The notes beneath the pieces were generated by a model. It ran no database searches. It was given only the letters and a program-made list of their open reading frames with translations, and was not told where the DNA came from. Positions 54,859 to 63,936 of a stretch of DNA of 64,000 bases are shown here, piece after piece (position 1 is the stretch's first letter; every line of letters begins with the position of its first letter). Position numbers and translations under genes: made by a program. The DNA is from Bacteroidia bacterium (lineage in GTDB: Bacteria; Bacteroidota; Bacteroidia; Chitinophagales; Chitinophagaceae), in the NCBI GenBank assembly GCA_030429205.1, contig JAUICZ010000001.1:2276216-2340215 (forward strand), written 5' to 3'.

Positions 54859-56823
54859 ATGAAGAGGATTCTATTGGTCTTAGCTGCGGTGGTTTGTTAT
54901 GTTGGAAGTTTACAGGCTGCACCGGGTGACACTACAACAATTCAAGCGCATTATGATCTTAAAATGACAAAGCATGGTGCATTTGATACGTTGGTAGCAT
55001 TTCCGGACGGTAGTAAGAAATACAGAAAGATTATTATGGAATATACCTTAGGCAGGTATGCTTGCCCGGGTAGCCCGCAATATTGTGGAGATTGGGATTA
55101 TACTATTTCTACATCAGTAAGGACAAAGAATGGAGATACTATGGAGATTGGTAGGCTAATATCTCCGTATGCAGGGGATGGCTGGCCACGCACCGGACCG
55201 ACATGGAAGCATAGATATGTTTTTGATGTTACGGACTTCTATAACCAATTAAAAGATACTGCATATATCCGTAATCACTTTGGCGGATACTCTTGGGGCT
55301 TTACAGCAAACATTAAGTTCTACTTTATAGAAGGTACACCACCAAGAGATGTGGTAAAAGCAGAGAATTTATGGAGAGGCAGCAAAGCTTTTGGTAAAAC
55401 ACCGTCTATAGATGATAGGATAGACTCTAAAAACAGAACGGCTCCATCGGGTACTCAATCAACAGAGCTGGCGTTAACGATTACAGGGCATGGTAGCGAT
55501 GCTGCACAATGTTCTGAATTTTGTAAAAAGTATTATGAAGTAACGCTTAATAGCAACAATTTTGATAAGACTGATCTTTGGAGGGATAACTGTGGCTATA
55601 ACCATATGTACCCGCAAAACGGTACCTGGATATATAACAGAGGTAACTGGTGTCCCGGTGATACTATACAGCCGAGGAAGCACAAGCTAGCCGGTGTTAC
55701 AGGTGGCAGCAGCTATGACATAGATGTTGATTTTGAAGACTATACCAGCACCAGTGGTAATGCATCTTACATTTTTGAGGGTAATGTTTTTTACTACGGC
55801 GGGTTTAATAAAAACCTTGATGCCTCTTTGGATGATATCATTGCTCCAACAGATCATGAACGTCATTTCCGCGAAAATCCATTTACGGGTAAACCAATGG
55901 TTACTGTAACGAATACAGGTGCTACAACCATTACCAGTATCAAGTTTGAGTTTGGTATTGATGGTGGTGCTACACCCATTACACATACATGGAATGGTTC
56001 TTTGGCGTCATTACAAATGGCAGACATAGAATTAGAAATTCTTCCTGAGTTGCAAACATTATCTAACAGCAGTACACACAAATTCAATGTGCGTATATTG
56101 GAAGTGAATGGAACAGCAGATGATGATGCTACAAATAATGCTTTAAGCAGCACATTTAAAACAGCCTTGAAAATACAGAAAGACTTTAGAATTGAATTAA
56201 AGACCAATGGAGGTACAAGAGGTACAACAGGTGGTGTCAGCGAAACAGAGTGGAAACTATATAACTTATACACTGGTAAATTAGTTGCTGAGCGTATAAA
56301 TAATACTCCTAACACTTTCTATAATGATACAATTAGATTGTGGGATGGCATGTATAAGCTAGTCGTTACAGATGCCGGTTGCGACGGAACTAATTGGTGG
56401 GTTTATCCGAATTATCCGGTAAATCCTGGGCCGGGTACAATTGCTGTTAAAAGACTGGGTAGCTCTTTGCCATATACGCTAGATGGCTACTTTAATGGTG
56501 ATTTCGGTTGTGGTTTTACACAGTATATTAATATAGGTACTATGCTGTCCGTTAGCGAGGTAAGTACACAACCAATATCTATGTCTGCATATCCAAACCC
56601 TGCAACTGATAATATTACAGTATCTTTTGAGGGTGTAGATAAAGTTGGCGGTACTATTCAACTTATAGATATGATAGGTAGGGTTGTATTGCGTAAAAAA
56701 GTAACTACTCAAAATACTAGTATAAGCACTACAGACTTTGCTAATGGAATGTATACAGTAGTGTATACAGACAGCAAATCGGGTAATGCAAAGCTGCAGA
56801 CCAGAGTGTTGATAGCTAAGTAA
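54859..56823 (+). CDS. PNGase F-like protein with T9SS sorting domain
   Basis: 654 residues: signal peptide (to about 20), a PNGase F-like N-domain (LGRYACPGSPQYCGDWDYTI; the WD pair occupies the place of the catalytic Asp of PNGase F) and C-domain (AAQCSEFCKKYYEV, CGYNHMYPQNGTWIYNRGNWCPGD), then CARDB/beta domains (about 345-540) and a type A T9SS sorting domain (about 575-654). Known members cleave N-glycans from glycoproteins. The catalytic residues are only tentatively placed, so activity is not certain. A strong terminator follows. Confidence 0.85.
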   Translation: MKRILLVLAAVVCYVGSLQAAPGDTTTIQAHYDLKMTKHGAFDTLVAFPDGSKKYRKIIMEYTLGRYACPGSPQYCGDWDYTISTSVRTKNGDTMEIGRLISPYAGDGWPRTGPTWKHRYVFDVTDFYNQLKDTAYIRNHFGGYSWGFTANIKFYFIEGTPPRDVVKAENLWRGSKAFGKTPSIDDRIDSKNRTAPSGTQSTELALTITGHGSDAAQCSEFCKKYYEVTLNSNNFDKTDLWRDNCGYNHMYPQNGTWIYNRGNWCPGDTIQPRKHKLAGVTGGSSYDIDVDFEDYTSTSGNASYIFEGNVFYYGGFNKNLDASLDDIIAPTDHERHFRENPFTGKPMVTVTNTGATTITSIKFEFGIDGGATPITHTWNGSLASLQMADIELEILPELQTLSNSSTHKFNVRILEVNGTADDDATNNALSSTFKTALKIQKDFRIELKTNGGTRGTTGGVSETEWKLYNLYTGKLVAERINNTPNTFYNDTIRLWDGMYKLVVTDAGCDGTNWWVYPNYPVNPGPGTIAVKRLGSSLPYTLDGYFNGDFGCGFTQYINIGTMLSVSEVSTQPISMSAYPNPATDNITVSFEGVDKVGGTIQLIDMIGRVVLRKKVTTQNTSISTTDFANGMYTVVYTDSKSGNAKLQTRVLIAK

Positions 56824-56848
56824 TAAATAGTATTATTTGATATTTTTG

Positions 56849-56880
56849 AACAGGCTACCTATTGGTAGCCTGTTTGTTTT
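56849..56880 (+). terminator. Terminator of PNGase F-like gene
   Basis: Perfect 11-base-pair stem (AACAGGCTACC / GGTAGCCTGTT) with a four-base loop, followed by TGTTTTT. The T-run runs straight into the -7 element of the next gene. Confidence 0.9.
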
Positions 56881-56888
56881 TACATTTG
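56881..56888 (+). promoter_or_regulatory. -7 element directly after terminator
   Basis: TACATTTG, an exact TAnnTTTG match, six bases before the ATG at 56895, so the mRNA would begin at or next to the start codon (leaderless). The nearest upstream TTG, inside the terminator stem, is 16 bases away. Confidence 0.5.
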
Positions 56889-56894
56889 CAAATA

Positions 56895-57209
56895 ATGAGC
56901 GATAGAATAGAAAAGCTAAAATCATTTTTAGAGCAAACACCAGACGACTGTTTTTTAAACCATGCCTTGGCATTGGAGTACATCAAGCTGGGAGATGAGG
57001 AAAGTGCAGCAGAATTGTTTAAGAAGAATATGCAAACAGATGTAAGCTATGTGGCAACGTATTACCACTATGCAAAATTACTGGAGCGTATTGGTGATGA
57101 GGATGCTGCAATAAAAATATACGAGCAGGGTATGGAGCAAGCCCAAGCGGCTAAAGATATGCACTCTTTAAGTGAGTTGCGTAGTGCTTACGAAGAACTT
57201 ACTTTTTAA
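56895..57209 (+). CDS. Small TPR protein
   Basis: 104 residues from the ATG at 56895, consisting of about three TPR helices pairs (LNHALALEYIKLGDEESAAELF, ATYYHYAKLLERIGDEDAAIKIYEQG). No signal peptide, so cytoplasmic; a protein-protein adaptor with unknown partner. It lies three bases upstream of tilS, which it probably shares a transcript with. Confidence 0.82.
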   Translation: MSDRIEKLKSFLEQTPDDCFLNHALALEYIKLGDEESAAELFKKNMQTDVSYVATYYHYAKLLERIGDEDAAIKIYEQGMEQAQAAKDMHSLSELRSAYEELTF

Positions 57210-57212
57210 TTT

Positions 57213-58538
57213 ATGAGTCTACAGGCATCTTTTAAGCAATCTTTCGGGCAGTTAGGTCTGCCACATGACAGGCCGGTGTTACTTGCTGTTAGTGGTGGGG
57301 TAGATTCTATGGTTATGTGTCACTTGTTTTTGGGTGCTCAACTCTCTTTTGCTATAGCACACTGCAATTTTAAACTACGTGGTGCTGACGCCGACAAAGA
57401 CGAACAGCTGGTGTCAGAATGGGCAAAAGAGAATGATATTCCGTTTTATAACACATGCTTTGATACACAACAAAAAGCTGATGAATGGAAGAAAGGTATT
57501 CAAGAGACAGCGCGCATACTACGTTACGAATGGTTAGAGGATATTAGAAAGAAAAACAATTATACTGCTATAGCCACTGCACATCATGCTAATGATAACG
57601 TAGAAACAGTGCTAATGAATTTGTTTAAAGGTACTGGTATTGCGGGGCTGCATGGCATTCAACCAAAGAATGGAAAGATCATTCGCCCATTATTATTTGC
57701 GCATAAAGATGAATTGCGGGCTTATGCTCAGGAACAAAGCGTTACTTATCGTGATGACGCATCGAACAAAACGGATAAGTATACGCGTAATGATATTCGC
57801 CTGAATGTAATACCCGCTATTGAAAAATCATTCCCTGATGTAGTTGCCAATATCAATGATAGTATTACACGTTTTGCAGAGGCAGAAGAAGTCTACAACA
57901 ATGCCATTGCAAAAGAGATAAAGAAGCTTACAGAGCAAAGGGGTAATGATATTTATGTGCCTGTGCGCAAGCTGAGGTTAAGAACTCCGTTAAATACGAT
58001 TTGTTATGAGTTGTTCAAACCTTATGGCTTCACCCCGCAACAATTGCCACATATAGTTGACCTGATGGAGTCAGAAAGTGGCCATTATATAGACTCACCC
58101 ATACACAAGATCATTAAAGACCGGGAGTTCTTAATTATTACAGAACAGGATATCGAAATTGCGGATACTATACTCATTAGTGAGTTACCTGCAACCATTT
58201 CTATTGGTGATAAAACTATAAGTTTTAAATCATCGAATATACCGGACAAAATACCAGGTGACAGTGATACTGCATATATAGATGCCGGCAAGCTCAAGTT
58301 CCCGTTATTGCTACGTACATGGAAACAGGGTGATTACTTCTACCCCATAGGTATGGGCATGAAGAAGAAGAAGCTTAGCAAATATTTTAAAGACCAGAAA
58401 GTGCCACTACACGAAAAAGATAAGGTGTGGGTACTGGAAAGTGATAAGCGCATTGTTTGGCTGGTGGGGCATAGAATGGACGAAAGGTTCAAGCTTAAAC
58501 CTTCAACACTCAATGCAGTCGTAATAAAGCTTTCTTAA
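57213..58538 (+). CDS. tilS: tRNA(Ile)-lysidine synthase TilS
   Basis: 441 residues. N-terminal PP-loop ATPase LLAVSGGVDSMVM (about 25-37), conserved NFKLRGADADKDE and TAHHANDNVETVLMNL, the RDDASN..KYTRNDIR segment that reads the tRNA, and the C-terminal TilS domain with KKKLSKYFKDQKVP. It makes lysidine at the wobble base of the AUA-reading tRNA. The stop directly abuts the stop of the convergent rhomboid gene. Confidence 0.95.
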   Translation: MSLQASFKQSFGQLGLPHDRPVLLAVSGGVDSMVMCHLFLGAQLSFAIAHCNFKLRGADADKDEQLVSEWAKENDIPFYNTCFDTQQKADEWKKGIQETARILRYEWLEDIRKKNNYTAIATAHHANDNVETVLMNLFKGTGIAGLHGIQPKNGKIIRPLLFAHKDELRAYAQEQSVTYRDDASNKTDKYTRNDIRLNVIPAIEKSFPDVVANINDSITRFAEAEEVYNNAIAKEIKKLTEQRGNDIYVPVRKLRLRTPLNTICYELFKPYGFTPQQLPHIVDLMESESGHYIDSPIHKIIKDREFLIITEQDIEIADTILISELPATISIGDKTISFKSSNIPDKIPGDSDTAYIDAGKLKFPLLLRTWKQGDYFYPIGMGMKKKKLSKYFKDQKVPLHEKDKVWVLESDKRIVWLVGHRMDERFKLKPSTLNAVVIKLS

Positions 58539-59162
58539 TTAGAAAAATGGTATCTGTGTAATTTGTGATACAAAGGTTTTACCATGGCTGGGGTCTACTG
58601 CCAATGTAAACAAGAAGCCAAATACAGAACCATAGAAGTGCGCATCGTGCCCAATATTATCTTGTCCTCTTTTTGCCGCCCAAACAGAGTATACCAAATA
58701 CCCTATGCCAAATAAAATGGCAGGTATAGGTACTATTCCAAACAAGTAGAGCATTGCCCAGGGATTGTAATATATAAATGAAAATATCACTGCCGCTACA
58801 GCACCTGACGCTCCCAGTGCACGATAATGGTAATTGTCTTTATGCTTAAAATAAGATGGTAAAGAAGCGGCAATTAAAGCCAGTATATACATAGCGGGGA
58901 ACAAGAAAAGACTACCGGAAATTCCAATAAAAATACGTTCAATGTACTCTCCAAATATGTACAATACATACATGTTGAAGATCAAATGCATCCAGTCGGC
59001 ATGTAAAAAGCCAGAGGATATAAAGCGGTGGTACTCTTTGGGGTGTCCTTTCATTAAGGCAGGGTAGAGTAGCCCTTTATTAAGCATATCATGGTTATTG
59101 AAAGCTAATACAGATGTAATAGCTGTAATGACAACAATTATTATTGTAATTGAAAATGACAT
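58539..59162 (-). CDS. Rhomboid-family intramembrane serine protease
   Basis: 207 residues with six transmembrane segments. The second helix has HADWMHLIFNMYVLYIFG, the catalytic Ser lies in ALGASGAVAAV and the catalytic His in GHDAHFYGSVFGF. It cleaves transmembrane substrates in the lipid bilayer; targets unknown. Twelve bases after rlmH, a gene order also seen in other Bacteroidota as far as I recall. Confidence 0.92.
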   Translation of the reverse strand: MSFSITIIIVVITAITSVLAFNNHDMLNKGLLYPALMKGHPKEYHRFISSGFLHADWMHLIFNMYVLYIFGEYIERIFIGISGSLFLFPAMYILALIAASLPSYFKHKDNYHYRALGASGAVAAVIFSFIYYNPWAMLYLFGIVPIPAILFGIGYLVYSVWAAKRGQDNIGHDAHFYGSVFGFLFTLAVDPSHGKTFVSQITQIPFF

Positions 59163-59174
59163 AGAACGTTGGCT

Positions 59175-59648
59175 TTAACTATGATGATAAGGACTATTAT
59201 GCAAGATACTGAATGCTCTGTAAACCTGCTCGGCAAGTAACAGCCTCACTAGCTGGTGTGGGAATACAAGTTTTGATAAAGACCACTTTTGTTTTGCCTG
59301 TTTCATTATGTTTTCTGATACACCAAAAGCACCGCCGATAAGTAGCACCACTGTTTTGGTCCCCATATTCATGAGTTGTTGAAACTGCTCTGCCCATTGC
59401 GGCGATGTATGTAGTTTGCCTTTCTCATCCAATAGTATCAAGTAGTGGTGTGGTTGCAGACGTTTGAGAATAGCTTCTTCTTCCAACTGTTTGGTTCGTT
59501 GAACATCAGTTGTTGCCGCTTTTTTAGGTAGTTGTATCAGCTCCAGACTAATGTTTATATACGGTTTTGTTTTTTTGAAATAGTGCAGCACTCCTTCATT
59601 GATAAAGGTGTCATTCTCTTTGCCTACACTCCATATCTCTATTTGCAT
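59175..59648 (-). CDS. rlmH: 23S rRNA methyltransferase RlmH
   Basis: 157 residues, the full length of RlmH (SPOUT fold). Motifs: HYLILLDEKGK, VVLLIGGAFGVSE and the C-terminal LVRLLLAEQVYRAFSILHNSPYHH. It methylates N3 of pseudouridine 1915 in helix 69 of 23S rRNA. Confidence 0.96.
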   Translation of the reverse strand: MQIEIWSVGKENDTFINEGVLHYFKKTKPYINISLELIQLPKKAATTDVQRTKQLEEEAILKRLQPHHYLILLDEKGKLHTSPQWAEQFQQLMNMGTKTVVLLIGGAFGVSENIMKQAKQKWSLSKLVFPHQLVRLLLAEQVYRAFSILHNSPYHHS

Positions 59649-59684
59649 CGTACGGCTAAATTAATAAGAACATATGAATTGATT

Positions 59685-61226
59685 TTACCTCTTGTATTTT
59701 GCGGGAACACAAACCGGGACCTCTATTATATGTGCTTTTTTATATTGAGTAATGTATTCGGGGATTTTATGCTCAGCTCCGTACCTAAATACAGCTACAG
59801 GTGTTTTATGTTTTTTTATAGCTACATCAAATTCTTCTTCTGAAAAACAATATTGATAAACATTAAGGTCGTTATTATAGAACATTATATCAATATTATT
59901 ATACACATGAGCATTTATTACCACTTTTACATTTGGTGGCAAGTACTTATGCAGGTCTCTGTATATTGTAGCATTACTCACTCTAATATCACGATACTTA
60001 TTACTACCATGATTTTTAAACAACTTAACAGGAGTTAGTATTATTCCACCACATATTACTAAGGCTCCTATGAGTGTTGCGCCTGTTATTTTAGATGGAA
60101 GTTTCTGTATTACTTTGTCAATAGTAGTAGCTATATATATGAACCCTATAGGAGCAACAACAAAGAAGTACGCGCTTACTTTGGTTTGTACAACGAACGA
60201 GAAAAAAGAGTAAACAGTAGCTATGTATATACCCAATGCAAGGCTTTCTTTATTATGACCTTTTTTGAAAATACTTATCAGAAACCCTGTAAGTACCATC
60301 ACCCATATGTACCGTCCAAAGTATTCAGGAAACCTGTTCAGGTAATATTCATTATGTCCAGAATGACCTTCTACCACTTCGTAAATATGCCTGGTATTAT
60401 GTGCATATTCATACGCAGCTTCTTTAGGAAATTCATGAATAATATATACTTGCCATGGAATTACAATTGCAGCGCATATACCTAATGATAATAGAAAGTA
60501 ACCGGCTTCTCTTTTAAAGCCTTTTTGTTTTATGGATAATAGCAGGTTGATGCCCCAGCCCGAGTATACCAGTAACCCTGTTAGCCATTTTGTAAGTATG
60601 GCGCTGCCCGAAAAAACTCCGGTTAGTATCGCCCAATACCATTTCTTTGTTCTGTTATATTCAAGGTAAGTCCATATACTTGCCAGTACATAAAAAGAAA
60701 AAGACACATCGTTATGATCCATACCGTTATACCCTGATATCAACTCCAGTTGATAACCCGATAAGCAAATGAACAAGGCCGCAGTAAATGGAACATATTT
60801 AGATGTGGTATATAGTTTCGCAATTCTGTAAGTTAAAGGCACAGTAATTGTTCCAAGTATTACACTAGGTAACCGCATGGTCAATTCTGATACGCCCAGT
60901 ATTTTCATGCTCAATGCCATTTGCCATAAGAACAATGGCTGTTTATGCAGCCATATATGATTGTAGCACCATCCGGTATAGTCGTAATCAATCAGTGGGT
61001 CTTTAAAGAGCATGGGCTTCAAAGGGTGGTCCATCATATTTCTGGCAACTAAAGCATGGAAACGCTCATCCCACTCATGTAAGAAAGGGTCTGCAGCTAA
61101 TGTATATCTTAATACAAACCCTGCAACCGTAAGTGTTATTAAAGAGAGGTTTGTTTGTTTATTGCTTTTTAAAATCAGCGCACACGCAATCATGCACATA
61201 CTAAGTGTAAATAGGTATACCGACAT
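59685..61226 (-). CDS. GT39/ArnT-like glycosyltransferase
   Basis: 513 residues, about eleven transmembrane helices, and the GT-C acidic motif LHEWDERFHALVARNM (about 48-63) in the first periplasmic loop, followed by KQPLFLWQMALSMKILG. Transfers a sugar from a polyprenyl-phosphate donor to lipid or protein. It is the second GT39-like gene of the window and is not closely similar to the one at 44643. Lies 36 bases upstream of rlmH on the same strand. Confidence 0.88.
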   Translation of the reverse strand: MSVYLFTLSMCMIACALILKSNKQTNLSLITLTVAGFVLRYTLAADPFLHEWDERFHALVARNMMDHPLKPMLFKDPLIDYDYTGWCYNHIWLHKQPLFLWQMALSMKILGVSELTMRLPSVILGTITVPLTYRIAKLYTTSKYVPFTAALFICLSGYQLELISGYNGMDHNDVSFSFYVLASIWTYLEYNRTKKWYWAILTGVFSGSAILTKWLTGLLVYSGWGINLLLSIKQKGFKREAGYFLLSLGICAAIVIPWQVYIIHEFPKEAAYEYAHNTRHIYEVVEGHSGHNEYYLNRFPEYFGRYIWVMVLTGFLISIFKKGHNKESLALGIYIATVYSFFSFVVQTKVSAYFFVVAPIGFIYIATTIDKVIQKLPSKITGATLIGALVICGGIILTPVKLFKNHGSNKYRDIRVSNATIYRDLHKYLPPNVKVVINAHVYNNIDIMFYNNDLNVYQYCFSEEEFDVAIKKHKTPVAVFRYGAEHKIPEYITQYKKAHIIEVPVCVPAKYKR

Positions 61227-61341
61227 AGGTAACAGACATAGTTCTTATCTATTAACTTTCGGTAATGTACGTTTATTGGCTATTGTAGCTGTATTGCTGA
61301 TTATTTTACATAAAGCTGACCAAGTGAAATATTAGCGGCAG

Positions 61342-61704
61342 TTAATGAGCAATAACAGTACCTGCATATATATTCCTTTCTTTTTTGCCGATGTCTTTTT
61401 TCCAGAAAGCAACGCTGTTTGCCTGCTCTTCCTGGTAGTCGTCAAAAGCATTTCTGCTCAGGTATATTGTACCTTCCAGCGCATTGATCGTTTTATCGAA
61501 GCATCCATTACCATCCGTTTTAAACCTGTCCGATCTAAAGGCGTTATAACCTAGTATTGCAGGTCCTTTGTAGTACGAATAGGATATGTAAAATGTCTTT
61601 GAAGGTATTGGCGCGTTTGTACTGTCGTTTACAATACACCCGTATACTTTACGGTCTCTGTTTTTATTGCAGGATGTTAGTGACATAGCTAACAGTGCTA
61701 TCAT
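61342..61704 (-). CDS. Small lipoprotein with irregular start
   Basis: About 120 residues, with a lipobox SLTSC near the N terminus and then a transthyretin-like or carboxypeptidase-regulatory-like beta domain (VYGCIVNDSTNAPIPSKTF and DGNGCFDKTI). Function unknown; outer-membrane or periplasmic lipoprotein. The ATG used here (61704), or a TTG one codon earlier, gives a signal peptide without the normal positive N terminus. Nine codons further upstream the frame reads ATA-AAA-GCA, so the natural start (Met-Lys-Ala) may have been lost by a G-to-A change; the gene could be weakly expressed or decaying. Confidence 0.6.
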   Translation of the reverse strand: MIALLAMSLTSCNKNRDRKVYGCIVNDSTNAPIPSKTFYISYSYYKGPAILGYNAFRSDRFKTDGNGCFDKTINALEGTIYLSRNAFDDYQEEQANSVAFWKKDIGKKERNIYAGTVIAH

Positions 61705-61809
61705 CAAGGTAATAATGGTTGTTGCTTTTATAGTAAAATGTTTTATGTATTAGTAATTGCAATTTTAATGCCACTAAAAAATTGGGTTTAATTTTAAGTT
61801 TTAATGTTG

Positions 61810-61817
61810 TATATTTG
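61810..61817 (+). promoter_or_regulatory. -7 element before terminase-like gene
   Basis: TATATTTG matches TAnnTTTG exactly, about 75 bases before the ATG at 61893; the nearest TTG is 25 bases upstream, longer than usual. The resulting leader would include the hairpin at 61863-61879. Confidence 0.4.
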
Positions 61818-61862
61818 TTTTGAATAAAGGCCTCAAAAATCTCCTCTTATTTGGGTAGGGTG

Positions 61863-61879
61863 AAAGGAGAGGCTCCTTT
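61863..61879 (+). promoter_or_regulatory. Hairpin before terminase-like start codon
   Basis: Perfect seven-base-pair stem AAAGGAG / CTCCTTT with a three-base loop, 13 bases before the ATG. The stem hides a purine-rich AAAGGAG. An upstream TCTCCTCTT (about 61839-61847) could pair with the same bases instead. Confidence 0.35.
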
Positions 61880-61892
61880 AAAACTTTATCAC

Positions 61893-62576
61893 ATGAATTT
61901 TAAACAACAACGGTTTATTACCGAATTCCTCCGTTATGGCGATAAGATCATCGCATACAAGACAGCTTATGACAATCCCAGTTCAGACCCAGAGGTCATC
62001 ATTTCAGCAGCTAACAGGCTATTACGTCAACCTGAGATAAGAGAAGCTATTGAAGCCGCTCAAAACCGTATTCGCTATCAGGTAGAAGCTGAATTGAAAG
62101 AAGAGCTAAAGCAAGAGTTGCTGACAATACAACGCAAACGTGAGATATTAGCGCAAATAGCTACAGGAGAAGCTTTGATAGAACAACATTCAAAAGGTAA
62201 AAACTGCAATATGTGTACCATTCTACAGCGCCCCAATTTCAATCAAATACTCAAGGCTATCGACCTGGATAGTAAGCTGGCGGGGCATTATAGCCATAAT
62301 CAAAAAAGCGTGATCAGCCAGCTGCAAACAGATACACAGGAGGCTCCTCAGGCTGTTACAGATACTGAACGTAGAGGTATTTTCTTTTCAGAAATAGAAG
62401 AAGAACTCTACCGTAATGATGAACCGAAAGAAGAGATCGTTCAGCCCAATAAAAAGACGCTAATTCTGAAACAAAATGAAACAAATCTGATTCCGGAAAA
62501 TATACTGAATAGCATGCAGGTAAATGGAGTAGGCGATAAGGGCACAAAACTGCAAAAGCTTAACTTATTGGAATAG
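61893..62576 (+). CDS. Terminase small-subunit-like protein (orphan)
   Basis: 227 residues from the ATG at 61893. Residues 1-55 (MNFKQQRFITEFLRYGDK..AYKTAYDN and NRLLRQPEIREAIE) match the helix-turn-helix part of phage terminase small subunits, the DNA-recognition component of packaging motors. A coiled coil follows (about 60-95), then a low-complexity tail. A Cys pair (NCNMCTI) could bind metal. No large terminase, portal or capsid gene is nearby, so this is a chromosomal relative that may act as a DNA-binding protein of other purpose. An in-frame TTG at 61851 is disfavoured. Confidence 0.7.
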   Translation: MNFKQQRFITEFLRYGDKIIAYKTAYDNPSSDPEVIISAANRLLRQPEIREAIEAAQNRIRYQVEAELKEELKQELLTIQRKREILAQIATGEALIEQHSKGKNCNMCTILQRPNFNQILKAIDLDSKLAGHYSHNQKSVISQLQTDTQEAPQAVTDTERRGIFFSEIEEELYRNDEPKEEIVQPNKKTLILKQNETNLIPENILNSMQVNGVGDKGTKLQKLNLLE

Positions 62577-62686
62577 ATAGGTCATATATAAGGATTGAAC
62601 TCAACAATCACCCTTTATGCGTGATAAACCGTCCAAGTTTATTTGAGTATATTCGCTGACCAATATTTCAAACATTTATATATTAT

Positions 62687-63859
62687 ATGAAAAAAGCAGC
62701 ATTATTATTTGGATTGATGCTACCGCTCATGGTTTCAGCTCAGGACGACCTGATCAATAAGCTGGACAAAAATGAGAGCGATAGCGCGAAAAAGAAGTTT
62801 GAGTTTAAACACATTATTGACCTTGATAACACAACGGTTAAAAACCAAGGTAGCTCTGGTACTTGTTGGAGTTATTCTACAAACTCTTTTTTAGAGAGTG
62901 AGATGATACGTATGGGTAAAAAGCCTGTAGATATTGCAGAGATATATACTGCAAGGCGTGTTTATGAAGAGAAAGCAGAAAGGTATGTACGTATGCATGG
63001 CGACTTCTCTTATGGAGATGGTGGTGCTTGTCATGATGTGATTAATATGTATGCTAAGTATGGTGCATTGCCACAAAGCGTTTACAGCGGTCTTAACTAT
63101 GGTACAGACAAAAACCGTTTTGGTGAAATGCAAGGTATGCTAAAGGCGATGTTGAATGTTGTGGTGAAGAACCCCAACAAAAAAATAACACCAAATTGGA
63201 AGAAAGCATTTGAAGCAGTTTTAGATGTTTATTTAGGAGAAGTGCCGGAGACGTTTAATTACAATGGTAAGTTGTATACTGCTAAAACATTCGCTAAGAA
63301 TGTAGTTGGGATCAACCCTAATGATTATATGGAGTTTTCTTCATTCTCATATCAGCCGTACTACCAAAAAACTATGCTTTGGGTGCCAGACAACTGGAGC
63401 CTGGACAAAGTATATAATGTGCCGTTCAATGATATTATTACAATAATAGATAATGCAGTTAAGAATGGTTACACAGTTACATGGGCAACAGATGTAAGTG
63501 AGAAATATTTCAGCTGGAAGAATGGAGTAGCATTTGTTCCTGAAAAAGACTGGTCTGATATGGAAGATGAGGAAAGAAAAGACCTTTTCAACGGACCAAA
63601 ACCCGAAAGAAAAATAACTGAGGACATGAGACAGGAAGCTTTTGATAACTATACTACTACTGATGATCACGGAATGCATATTGTAGGTATGGCAGAAGAT
63701 CAAAATGGTAAAGAGTACTACATAGTTAAAAACTCATGGGGAGAAAAGAATGACTACAAAGGTTATCTGTATGTAACAAAAGCATACGTACAGTATAAGA
63801 CTACTGCATTCTTATTACACAAGGGTGGTGTACCTAAAAGTATTTTATCTAAGTTCTAG
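62687..63859 (+). CDS. Secreted C1-family cysteine peptidase (bleomycin hydrolase-like)
   Basis: 390 residues with a signal peptide ending VSAQ (residue 19). The catalytic set is intact: Gln54 and Cys60 in NQGSSGTCWSYS, His328 in DDHGMHIVGM and Asn349 in VKNSWGE. The layout matches the C1B (PepC/bleomycin hydrolase) aminopeptidases, normally cytoplasmic, here exported to the periplasm. Cleaves peptides from the N terminus; natural substrate unknown. Transcribed alone and followed by a strong terminator. Confidence 0.92.
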   Translation: MKKAALLFGLMLPLMVSAQDDLINKLDKNESDSAKKKFEFKHIIDLDNTTVKNQGSSGTCWSYSTNSFLESEMIRMGKKPVDIAEIYTARRVYEEKAERYVRMHGDFSYGDGGACHDVINMYAKYGALPQSVYSGLNYGTDKNRFGEMQGMLKAMLNVVVKNPNKKITPNWKKAFEAVLDVYLGEVPETFNYNGKLYTAKTFAKNVVGINPNDYMEFSSFSYQPYYQKTMLWVPDNWSLDKVYNVPFNDIITIIDNAVKNGYTVTWATDVSEKYFSWKNGVAFVPEKDWSDMEDEERKDLFNGPKPERKITEDMRQEAFDNYTTTDDHGMHIVGMAEDQNGKEYYIVKNSWGEKNDYKGYLYVTKAYVQYKTTAFLLHKGGVPKSILSKF

Positions 63860-63878
63860 TTTCTTATATACGTAAAAC

Positions 63879-63911
63879 AAAAATCCCGATAGCAATGCTA
63901 TCGGGATTTTT
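63879..63911. terminator. Bidirectional terminator at right edge
   Basis: Perfect 15-base-pair stem (AAAAATCCCGATAGC / GCTATCGGGATTTTT) with a three-base loop between the peptidase gene and the convergent T9SS gene at the edge. Confidence 0.93.
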
Positions 63912-63936
63912 TATATGATTAAGTTATTGTTCTTTC

